Origin: Tubiluchus corallicola
Taxonomy: Eukaryota > Priapulida > Priapulimorpha > Priapulimorphida > Tubiluchidae
Length of the DNA stretch: 21,026 bases
Direction of reading: 5' to 3'
Assembly: GCA_030141605.1 (NCBI GenBank)
Contig: JAQGDQ010001923.1
Coordinates: 1 to 21,026, forward strand
Positions within the stretch are counted from its first letter, which is position 1; each line of letters starts with the position of its first letter. The notes under the pieces were generated by a model. The model was given only the letters and a program-made list of their open reading frames with translations. It was not told where the DNA came from and ran no database searches. This document shows positions 9,961-19,800 of the stretch, piece after piece. The translations under genes and the position numbers were made by a program.

Positions 9961-10500
9961 ATTAGGTCCTCTCCAACATCTGGACAATGTCCACACAATT
10001 AGACTCATACCGTGTGTAAATTGCACGTTTCGATAGAACCCGTGCAGTACCTTTAAGTGTAACTTGTATCTGAACCTTTTTAAGAAGGTGATTTTTGTTA
10101 ACAGATAAATTTTGATCGGATGCTTGATTTCGTTATCAAGCGGAACAGTAGAGGAGACACCTTATGCTATATACAGTCTCAAGCTTCAGACATTTCTTTT
10201 AGTGTAAAGCAGCATAGTTATCTCTCATCAGGGTGTGGATAGGCCTACTTTTGAATGCCAGGTGCTACATTTTGGATCCTGTTCCCGGTCCAGTTAGTAG
10301 CCAGACAGGGAGGTGGACAAAGTCAGTGACTACTCAGGCTATCCACTCCTGGTAGTAATGAGTTGCAGTTTACTTAACAATAATATAATAATATAATTTC
10401 GTGTTTTAAATGTTTAAACTAACGTCTACGCAGCTTTGATCACTATCTAGATAATTTTTCTTGCAAATTTACAGTCACACACTTCGCACGCTTTGCTTGA
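9961..10500. other. Intergenic, no recognisable feature
   Basis: Non-coding, AT-rich. One small stem (GCTTGAT/ATCAAGC, 10122-10141) is visible. No exon or repeat was recognised. Confidence 0.5.
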
Positions 10501-10530
10501 GACAACTTTGTACTTGCTAATACAGGCAGC

Positions 10531-10670
10531 TTAATACAAGTCAACGTGGCTACAGACAACCTTATACAAGTCAACGCGACTTCTGACAACTTCAGACAAG
10601 TCAACAGGGTTTCGCATAGCTTCAGATGTCTTTAAACAATTTTGCACAAGTCAACGGGGCTTCAGACAGC
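10531..10670 (+). repeat. Decayed 30-bp minisatellite, cluster 1
   Basis: ACAAGTCAAC recurs at 10536, 10566, 10596 and 10646 (steps 30, 30, 50), each followed by an ACAGACAACTT- or CAGACAGCTT-like motif. Unit length and the ACAAGT...GACARCTTCA pattern match the cluster at about 14.4 kb, so both probably come from one repeat family. Confidence 0.6.
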
Positions 10671-10918
10671 TTCCCAACGGCGAACATGGGGGGCTTCTGA
10701 ACTCTTCAGTCAATTTTAAAGTACATGAAAAGCTCTGAAAAGATTGATCCCGTGCAAACCGTGGTTTTGTACACAAAATACAAATAAATGTACTACATCG
10801 ATTAATGATCGTAAATATATTATTTAAAAAGTGTGTTGACGCCGGACTGAAGTAGAACGCTATCAATTTACAAAGCCAAAAATGTGTAGATCGGAATAAG
10901 TCAATTACTCGAAACAAA

Positions 10919-11166
<248 letters not shown>

Positions 11167-11175
11167 TAGGCCTAG

Positions 11176-11770
11176 TCTCGTTGGTTGATTCTGACTTCGC
11201 TGCTTTGCATTTGCAGTTTCATTATATGTTAGAACGAACTGAAAAACAGCTTATAGAGAGGAATGGTAAAATGAATTTAACTGATTTCTGAAAAGCATGT
11301 TTAAGCCTATAATTAGCCTAAATCACCTAAGAGTATTAATCTATGCTTAAAAGTGAAATTAAATGGTAGCTAGATACAGATTCACGCCCCCACGTGAAGT
11401 AATAAAGGGCGAATTCACGATATTAAATGTTTAGAATTCTGCTAATCAGACTATTTATAGGTCAATGTACTTCAGTTTGTGTTAAGTGTCATCAGAAATA
11501 TACTATTGAGAAGGAATGTGTTGATTATAAATGCAAAATAAACGTGCTTTTTGAGCCAATTTTCACAACAAACAATAAGACTGAGTAGGGTGGTTTCACG
11601 ACCTGTTTAACCACTAACAGCTGCGCCAGTTCAGTACCTGATCTAAAATGTATCTATCTAAAATAAGTAAGTGAACAATCTGACAAGAGCAAACCCATTT
11701 GGAACATATCATAACTAGCAAAGTAAGCAAGTGGCGCTGTTGCATTGTGATGTACAAGGAAGAACTCTTG
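11176..11770. other. Intergenic, no gene seen
   Basis: AT-rich non-coding sequence. AAGTGGCGCTG at 11729-11739 resembles the core of insect CTCF sites (AGRKGGCGC), but a single short match is weak. Confidence 0.5.
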
Positions 11771-11880
11771 GGGCCTCCTCTGCCGTGCTGAACTTGCAGT
11801 TCAGGTGGTAGAGCACGGTAGAATTATTTCCAGGTCTCGGCTTCAAATCCCGATTAGTCATTAATTTTTCTGTCCCATTT
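11771..11880 (+). mobile_element. tRNA-derived SINE head
   Basis: TGCAGTTCAGGTGGTAGAGCAC at 11795-11816 closely resembles a tRNA A box and D arm (GGTAGAGCAC). GCTTCAAATCC at 11840-11850 matches the pol III B box in 9 of 11 positions at normal spacing. Between them no good anticodon stem forms, and no acceptor stem closes the fold, so this is not a functional tRNA. A SINE head followed by a TTTCTGTCCCATTTCTCTAC body is the likeliest reading. Confidence 0.55.
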
Positions 11881-13438
11881 CTCTACTCATTATCTGCGTT
11901 GAGTAATAATGGTAAAATAAATCGCAATGGTTAATAAGAATTCTGGCAATAACAGCCATAATTAATTAATAAAAATAGAAGTTATCTATGTGTTAATTAC
12001 TTTAATATTTAGCAGCAATGTTTTTAATTTTCTTAATTTTTTCTTTTTTCTGCTTTTAACATCGCAAACTGTTGCTGTTGTAGGCGACGTATTTATTGTG
12101 CACAAATCTGTCGATATTTGTGTTTAGTAACTTATAATTACGTGTTTGAACATCGTGAAGCTAGTGGCATAATCTGTTTCTGTACTCCCAACTGTCAAAA
12201 TTGATAGTGTATCAAAAACCTTTGGCCTTAGTAAACTAAGTGCATAACTATGTTCACAAAACTATATGTGCCGCTGTGAATTGCTTACAAATTAGTACAT
12301 CCCAGGATATTATTACGCAGGTATTGTATAAAAATAAATTAAGAATGACTAATTAAGTGTAATAAAATTAATTGGGCTTACATAGGTCAAGCTTTGTTTT
12401 TGTCACTGATTCTGGCGTAGCACTTTAGTTAAATTAACTTGGCGCAACGCGTTTCTTGTTTCATTAAAACACGAGAACACCAGGAACAAGCATTGAACAT
12501 ATACTATTTAGAGGAAACCGTGACGAACGTGAATCATGTAAGCATAGGCTTGTAGCTTTTTAGATTACAAAATCATCTTATTACATACATTAGTCTTTTC
12601 ATTATACCACGTCACTGTTCTTCCAAATCTAGTTTTAAACGTGTAAGGATATAAAGAAATTGTTATTAATTGTGTTAATACACAAGATGAAATGTAATAA
12701 ATGTAAATGTATTGCATACGTGAAATATCATAAAAAATTAAAACCGAAAATAATAATAATAATCATAATAATAATAAATACAAAGAAATATATAGCAATA
12801 TTCAACAATATTTAAAGAAGGGCGGGACGGCGATAGACCAAAATGATCATCTAGTCTGCCATCCCGTGAAACTACAAATCTCTGCATGTCGAGTGAGCAT
12901 AATTATAGCAAAAAGTAAAAAATATAGGCAAAGAATTAATTAAAAATAAGTTGACGGAGAAAGTGAAAATGAGAGTTAGAAAAATGAATGTGAGAAAGAA
13001 AAAATCTGGCATTGTGATTTGAGAATGAATTTGAAATAAAAAAACCACTGGGGACTTTAAGAGGCGATTTCAAAAGTTCTAAACCAACTAGATTGCCAAA
13101 TGCTTCTAAAGTTTATGAAATCAAGACGAAATTCACAGAAAAAGTAGAATATTGCATGTAAAGACAAAGCAAACGTTATAATTTTATTTTGTTTTCACAA
13201 TTCGCTCAATGTATTTGCTCGTTTGTTTTTTACTCGGATTGCAATTGTCGTAAAATGATTTTCCCATTTTGCTAATTAGCTCATTGCCTGAACGTGTGAA
13301 TGAATGCTGTTTCCAATTCTTTCATTTTATTAAAAGTTTTATCACAAATATGACGAAACAGCATATCACATAATGCGTATATTGGAATAACATCGACGAT
13401 AACAAACTTTGACAGAATAGGACATTTCTAAATTCATA
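11881..13438. other. Intergenic, AT-rich
   Basis: About 1.5 kb without a convincing exon. At 12751-12778 there is a short AAT-rich tract. At 12824-12867 an imperfect stem-loop pairs GGGACGGC...AGAC with GTCT...GCCATCCC. The origin is unknown; it could be a SINE or LINE remnant. Confidence 0.5.
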
Positions 13439-13480
13439 TTAACCCTCAGCCGACCAAGGGGTTTTTATTTTACAATAAAG
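13439..13480. mobile_element. Possible piggyBac-type terminus
   Basis: TTAA followed by CCCTCAGCCGACCAAGGGG looks like a piggyBac-type end (TTAA target, CCC... terminus). A second ACCAAGCGGGG copy follows at about 13481. No matching GGG-TTAA end was found, so this may be a solo or truncated end. Confidence 0.3.
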
Positions 13481-14340
13481 ACCAAGCGGGGTAAAAAATT
13501 GCCTCACGAAACTTTTGCTTAACATGTGATGCTAACTGGACAGAATGACCAACTGGTAATTGAGGGGCTCCTGTTCGGCGGCAAGTTGGCATAGATATAT
13601 GAGGGCACCAAGGATAAAAAGAGGCTTTCCACCACTGCAGTATATTATTTATGCCACATTATTTATGCTTGGTTTTTCAAATCTTGTGAATTTTTTTACA
13701 ATAACCAATAATACGATGTTCACTGTTTAATTCTAAGATATCCACTTCGTCTTCACTTGCTGGATCTTCTAAAATTTTATCTTCATCAGCTTCAAGCTTA
13801 GTCACCTGTACAGCTAAAGTTCCCGCCATATTACTGAATGAAGAATGTCCACAAAATTTAATATGAAATTTTCTCAACAGATCGTTAGAAAAATCTCTTT
13901 GCAAAACTGCAGGCCGAATTGGATGTTTGCAGCACTTCTCAGTTTTAAACGTAAACACATGGTGCTGCCAGAAAGAAAAATACCGCAAAGCAAATTCCAA
14001 AATTTTGCCTACATAAAAGACTAAGAGATAATAAGTTACCCCACGTCAGATAGTATCTGGCACATGTGCTTTGTAAAAAAAGCATTAATAATACTTAACA
14101 AACATCAAGTACAGCAATGTGCTCCATGTTGTATTTTATGAAACTAAAAACTTATGAAATCTTGAAATTTATCCATCATCAGTTAGTTGCAAGAACGTAT
14201 AATATGAGTTCTATTACTGCCTGTTTATGTTTCTTTCCTAATTATCGCAAGACATAAAACATTTACGTCTTTCAAATGCGCCGTATTAGCACACCTAAGA
14301 AACAATTTCGTGCATGTTCATACCACAAGTACTCAAGTAC
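13481..14340. other. Intergenic with one unexplained minus-strand reading
   Basis: Mostly non-coding in appearance. The minus-strand frame 14000-13677 (107 residues) includes an acidic stretch, LEADEDKILEDPASEDEVDI, after an internal Met with reasonable start context. I do not recognise it, it has no clear splice partners, and codon bias cannot be judged, so it is not called as a gene. Confidence 0.35.
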
Positions 14341-14380
14341 ACGACTTTGCACACCACACACATCTTCCAGATAATTTATA

Positions 14381-14798
14381 CGAGTTCACAAGCCTCACAT
14401 GTTCTTAGACAGTTTCGTACAAGTCCACAATCCTGAGATAGCTTCATACAAGTTCACATGTCCCGGGACAGCTTGATGCAAGTTCACACGCCTCACATGT
14501 CCTCGAATAGCTTTTACTAGCTCACATGTCCCGGGGCAGCTTCATACTAGTTCACATGTCCCGAGGCAGCTTCATACTAGTTCACATGTCCCGGGGCAGC
14601 TTCATACTAGCTCACATGTCCCGGGGCAGCTTCACACAAGTTCATATGTCTCGGGACAGCTTCATACTCGTTCACATGTCCCGGGGCAGTTTCATACAAG
14701 CTCACATGCCCCGGGGCAGCTTCATACTAGTTTACATGTCCCGGGGGCAGCTTTGTACAAGTTCACATGTCCTGGGACACCTTCATACAAGTTCACGC
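14381..14798 (+). repeat. 30-bp minisatellite, cluster 2
   Basis: Units start every 30 bp at 14491, 14521, 14551, 14581, 14611, 14641, 14671, 14701 and 14731, with the core CACATGTCCCGGGGCAGC then TTCATAC(A/T)AG. Looser units lie on both sides (from 14381). One copy holds the perfect 12-bp palindrome TGTCCCGGGACA (14459-14470). Because 30 is a multiple of 3, the array opens a frame with a repeated decapeptide (MSRGSFILVH), which is a by-product. Confidence 0.93.
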
Positions 14799-15199
14799 GC
14801 TCCACATGTCTTTAGACAGCTTCATACAAGTTATCACTAATCACACCTCACATGTCTTTAGACAGCTTCATACAAGTTATCAGTAATCACACCTCACATG
14901 TACTTTGACAGCTTCATACAAGTTATCAGTAATCACACCTCACATGTACTTTGACAGCTTCATACAAGTTATCACTAATCACACCTCACATGTACTTTGA
15001 CAGCTTCATACAAGTTATCACTAATCACACCTCACATGTACTTTGACAGCTTCATACAAGTTATCACTAATCACACCTCACATGTACTTTGACAGCTTCA
15101 TACAAGTTATCACTAACCACACCTCACATGTACTTTGACAGCTTCATACAAGTTATCACTAATCACACCTCACATGTACTTTGACAGCTTCATACAAGT
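14799..15199 (+). repeat. 46-bp minisatellite array, about 8.7 units
   Basis: Units begin at 14799, 14845, 14891, 14937, 14983, 15029, 15075, 15121 and 15167 (last partial), an exact 46-bp step. Each contains GACAGCTTCATACAAGTT, shared with the adjacent 30-bp family, plus a segment ATCACTAATCACACC not found there. Units are nearly identical; differences such as TCTTTAGA/TACTTTGA and CAGTAATCAC/CACTAATCAC cluster in the first units. This points to recent homogenisation. Confidence 0.95.
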
Positions 15200-15375
15200 T
15201 CACATGCCTCACATTTCCTCAATAAAGTTCCATACAAGTTCACATGTCCTGGGATAGCTTTTTACAAGCTTACATGTCCCGGGGCAGCTTCATACAAGTT
15301 CACATGCCTCAAATTTCCTAAATAAAGTTCCACACAAGTTCACATGTATATTCAGACAACCTCGTACAAGTCGTA
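15200..15375 (+). repeat. Mixed flank of the minisatellite field
   Basis: ACAAGTTCACATG cores spaced 30-40 bp apart. A roughly 40-bp variant with CACATTTCCTCAATAAAGTT (15205-15224) recurs 100 bp on (CAAATTTCCTAAATAAAG). The pattern looks like older, diverged units at the edge of the homogenised array. Confidence 0.75.
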
Positions 15376-15789
15376 CAAGTTTAAATGTCTACAATTCCCC
15401 AAACCACCACCAACGCATCGACACAGATTTGATTGCTTTCACTCAGCTTCAAACAAGTTAGCACACCTTACCACGTCTTTAAACAATCTTACTCACTTTC
15501 TCAAGTTTGCAAGCAAAGTCAGAGTACTAAGAGCTCAGTTCTTTATTATTTCTCATAGCTGTCTGCATTTTTAACTACATCTTCGCCTGTCTTTAAATAC
15601 CTTTACAAAACATCGCATGATTTCTCGACTTACTATACAGAACTTCAAATCGTTCAAATAGCTTTACATTAGTTCACACAGCTTCACACATGTTCGTAAA
15701 CATATTTACATACACGCCCTCACATTATTTACACAAATTTACTTGCTCCAACGTCTTCGTGCAGCTTAAGCAAGATCCAGTGCTGTCAA
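15376..15789. other. Decayed continuation of the repeat field
   Basis: Motifs such as CAGCTTCAAACAAGTTAGCA (15446-15465) and GTTCACACAGCTTCACACA (15673-15691) echo the minisatellite core at irregular spacing. No gene is seen; short open frames at 15344 and 15690 look fortuitous. Confidence 0.45.
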
Positions 15790-16013
15790 GAGCTATTGCG
15801 AACCTCGAGGTAGTAAGCATTATTGGTCCCACTTCAAGTTTCAAAACATTACCTAAAGCTCAACTAAACACAGAAATGACACCATTAATGACATACTGCA
15901 CTGTGTTTTTAACAGGGCCGTCGAAAGCATTGCGGGTCCCGGAACAGTAAGCATTGTGTGCCCCACTTCAAATGACAAAACATTACATAAACCTGAACTA
16001 AACACAGAAATGA
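15790..16013 (+). repeat. Two-copy tandem repeat, period about 134 bp
   Basis: AGTAAGCATT...CCCACTTCAA...CAAAACATTAC...CTAAACACAGAAATGA occurs at 15812-15879 and again at 15946-16013. Similarity reaches back to about 15790 and 15922. The copies have diverged by single-base changes. The second copy starts near CAGGGCCGTCG (15914), which resembles some hAT-type termini, but no partner end was found. Confidence 0.7.
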
Positions 16014-16239
16014 ATCAAACGCAGGATTCCATAAATTCCTCATTATTTCCAATGCCTCCACCAATTAAAAATGCACTACTGATGAAGGAAAAGTTATAAA
16101 AACACGAGAAGAAATGGCTAATGCAGGAAGACAACTTTATGAAGAAAAAAACTTTAGCAGCTCTAGCTATATGAAACCCTGGTTGCGTCTTTAATATTTT
16201 CAGACCCCCTAGACACACAGGCCCTGCGCACTGGCCCGT

Positions 16240-16348
<109 letters not shown>

Positions 16349-16620
16349 ATCGTATCGACAAGATCATACAGCTTCACACAAACAGGTGTAAATGTCACCG
16401 GCCTTTCCAGGCAAAATTAGACAGGTTAATACAATTTCAGCTCAATACAATTAATACCGCACGCATAACCTATTCAGGCAGCCTTTTTAAAGCTTACACG
16501 GAATATTTCAGTTTTGCATAATTTCGCAAAGCTTTTGGCATCTACAGACAGCTACACTCAAACGCATAATCTCGAAAGCGTTTTGATATATATTAATTCA
16601 CAGTTTATAATATTCTACAG
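16349..16620 (+). other. 5' flank or upstream intron of the LRR gene
   Basis: Non-coding, with faint repeat-field motifs (AGCTTCACACA, CAGCCTTTTTAAAGCTTACA). It ends in TATAATATTCTACAG, a good 3' splice site four bases before the ATG. The first, untranslated exon and promoter may therefore lie further upstream, possibly inside or beyond the repeat field. Confidence 0.5.
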
Positions 16621-16624
16621 GACC

Positions 16625-16807
16625 ATGGCTGCATGGCGATTGATATTAGCTGTTATTATGGCAACGCAGATGCGTGTAAGCATAGCTGCATGTCCCGAAG
16701 CCGGCAGCATAGAACCCTGTATTTGCATGGAACCCTGGGAAGGTGAAGACGACATTATAATGACGTGTGACGAAACAACGTTTGTGAGAGTCACCGAAGT
16801 TCTTGGG
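16625..16807 (+). CDS. LRR gene exon 1 (signal peptide and first Cys cap)
   Basis: The start ATG at 16625 is in strong context (GACCATGG) and gives a hydrophobic signal peptide directly before CPEAGSIEPCICMEPW. 61 codons, phase 0, donor GTATGC at 16808. The open frame extends upstream only through a TTG and across a splice acceptor, so 16625 is preferred. Confidence 0.88.
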
Positions 16808-19800
16808 GTATGCTGTTACTTATACTATATGTTGGTTCAGACATTGTATGCATGTCAAATCAAAGTTAACCCATTTACGTTTATGTAATACATAAACGTA
16901 AGGTACATGTATAATGTATATCTATAATACGTATAGAGGCTAATGTATAAAAGGCTTAGAATATATATATATATAATGTATAAAAAGCTTAGAATGACTT
17001 TGAGTTTGCCAACTTCAACAGCCCACGTGTCATTATTTTCTAGTCACAGAGATTTAAACTTTATTGCTTCTTAAAGTCAATTTAACCCTTTCAGTCCCAA
17101 ATTATTTTTTTAATAAGAAGAAAATTTTTTTGATTTGGTACTTTTGTTTAGTATGCCCATCTTGTTTACACATAATAATTATTTTTTTCTACCTGTGCCC
17201 GTGTGCTAAATATAGCCTGTATCCCACGGGATACATTGGGATTCAATGGAAGCATAAAATGTGCTTCATTTTGCAACTGCTGATAATTTTTAAAAGTATT
17301 TAAGACATTTAGTATGCACGCTATGCTGATCTGTACAAAGTCGTTTCTAAAGTACTGTACCTTGGGCAGTTTTTATACTATGTAGATTTTCTAGTTTGCC
17401 ATTTTATCACCATTTTAGTCTATTGTTATTGGATTAAATCAAAATAACTATTAACAGATCAAATAACTCTCAGTCTTAAAATTTTATTAATTTTAAAGGC
17501 AGAAAATATTCTCGTATCCCACGGGATACAACGGGTATGAATGGGTTAAACTCGGAGCTGCTTAATTGTACTTGATTGTGGCCGTGTTTCTGCAACCACC
17601 GTAAACACAACTAAAAGCTAACCAATAGCTAATAACTAATAGCATTAAGTCCTGAAATTTTTTTTTATTTTAGTGCTTTGCGGTTTATGTAGGTCAGACC
17701 AGACATCTTTCTAAACATTGTAGCAGTTACTACTGATAAGTTTTTGCAATTGCAAACTACCACTGATAAGTAGCTCATGATTTGTATTTCCTGTATTCTT
17801 ACCTTCCATTCTCTACTGTAAATTAGTTCCTCGGCTCATATTCTTGTTTATCAAATTAGATGGTTAATCCGTCAACACCTGTGTATAAACTGGAAGTGAC
17901 GCGGAGTCCAGACGAGGCTTTGCCGTCTCAGTTTCTCTCCGGACATGCAGTGACTGAAATCTACATCACAGACGGTGCATTGATAGACATCAGTGATGGA
18001 GCTTTCGATGATACCGAAGAAAAAACAACAAAATTGGTGCTTTCTAACAATCAGATTGAAGGTATACCAGAGACAATAACCTTAAACAACTTGAAAACCT
18101 TCGATGTTTCACGCAATAAGATTACATCTATACCAGAACTTCAGCGAATTAGTGTTGGGCTCATGTTCTTTTATGCCTCACAGAATAACATACCGGCTAT
18201 TGAAGGTCAGTCACTTACGGGGCTTGAAAACCTTCTTCAGGTAGATCTTCAGAATAACGAGATCGTTTCAGTAAGCGGAGATGCTTTCAGTGGTTTGGTA
18301 TCCTTATCTCATTTATGGATGCAGAGCAATGGCATGACATCATTGCCCGGAAACGTTTTTACCGACAATGCCAAGCTCGAATACCTAAACCTCGAGGAGA
18401 ACAACCTGGCGGCCATTCCAGAAGAGGCATTTAGCAACACTTTCATACGAGATCTGTATCTTGGTTTTAATTCGATCTCACAGATAGGCCCTTCTGCGTT
18501 TGCCAACATGGAAAATTTGTCAAAACTGGATTTACAAGAGAATCAGTTGACAACAATTGTTCAAGGAACGTTCTCAAATCTACCAAACCTACAGTCTCTG
18601 AACCTTCAAAGTAATAATATAGGTAAGTTCTCATGAGTTTATTGATCCGCCTTTATAATATCATGACTTAGTTAGAAAAACATACTTTTTACACAGTTCT
18701 TTCTCAGTGCACTCATGCATTCTTTGTGCAATGAGAGATTAATCAGTATCTATTTGCCATTTGTTCTCAAAGTTAACAGCAACTGGAAAAGAACAAAATT
18801 TTTGAGCAACAATATGGCCGCCCTCCATTGTTCAGTAAGCTCACAATAAGCCTTTTCACAGTTGCAGCAAGTTATGATATCGTGAGAAGGTCGATGGTTA
18901 GGTGTACCAGACAACGCATTTGTGTACACTTGACAGCGCCTCGCAGCCATGCTGCAACAGTTTTAACTGCTAGCCCTTACCTAGTTCATTTTTTCTTGTT
19001 CCCATGCAAGATCCTGATAGTAAATCCCTCTACGCACAGACTAATACGTAATTAAGTAAAGTCGATTTAAAACAGCTGAAGTTACTGAACCGATGCGGCA
19101 GACGGCTTTGCTTTAACCACATGTCACGCGGCGGTCGTAGTTAAAACGCGCTGCCGTGGTACACTTAACCTTTGACCCTGCAGCAACTGCGCGTGCGCAC
19201 AACGAAACTGTGAAAAGACTTGTTGTTGAATTGTCAGGTAATTGCTGATGTTATCACAATGAAACCGAAATCTGAAGCGGAAAGTCATTGAATGATTGAA
19301 TTTACCTGACTTTGTGATGAACATACATGCCCAGTGTACTCATCTCACCACAGCACCTCTTCTGCGCAACACGTGTAGTGGCCTATTTCACATTCAGTCC
19401 AGTGACTTCGCTGATCACAAGTACAATTATTAGTCAGTTTATAATGTGAGTTTAAAAGAATCTGAGTTTCTAACGTCTGACAAAGTAAACCAATTGCATA
19501 AAATTGATTTTAACAGACAGGTTAGTGTCAGAACCGAGAACATGGCGAGTATTATATTGCTACTCACAATATTCTAATAGCGCATTCAGATGTAGAGACT
19601 TCTCTCGCAAGAGAAGTTGCCAAACCGTTCACACGTGCGACTTTACTCTCAGAGAGAAGTTGCGAGAAACGTCTCTACGTCTGAACGCGCAATAAGAACT
19701 ACAGAGTATCTGTGGCAACAAAAAAATATGTGATGCAGCCAGTGATGGATGTGTGACTACTCACTAGTGCAGCAAGTGTGGAATACGCAGCAGTTTTTAG

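Larger units (their letters stand above)
16808..17859 (+). other. LRR gene intron 1
   Basis: 1,052 bp. It carries a 27-bp hairpin at 16875-16901, a small duplicated AT-rich segment at 16941-16995 and a TTAA-flanked MITE at 17086-17545. The rest is AT-rich. Confidence 0.8.

Noticed and set aside
10651-10917. Minus-strand 88-residue reading
   Set aside because: No recognisable family, overlaps decayed minisatellite, composition as expected for AT-rich non-coding DNA.
11790-11860. Functional tRNA gene
   Set aside because: The D-arm and box B are recognisable, but no closed acceptor stem or clear anticodon arm can be formed. SINE head preferred.
14526-14840. Plus-strand reading with repeated decapeptide MSRGSFILVH
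   Set aside because: It is produced by a 30-bp non-coding minisatellite whose unit is divisible by three. The frame breaks when the unit length changes, and no signal or family match exists.
14799-15199. CRISPR-like regular repeat array
   Set aside because: Units are contiguous head-to-tail with no unique spacers, and the genome is eukaryotic.
17860-18636. Independent single-exon LRR gene starting at ATG 17860
   Set aside because: The ATG directly follows a splice acceptor and is in phase with an upstream signal-peptide exon. The apparent stop is in the intron past a consensus donor.
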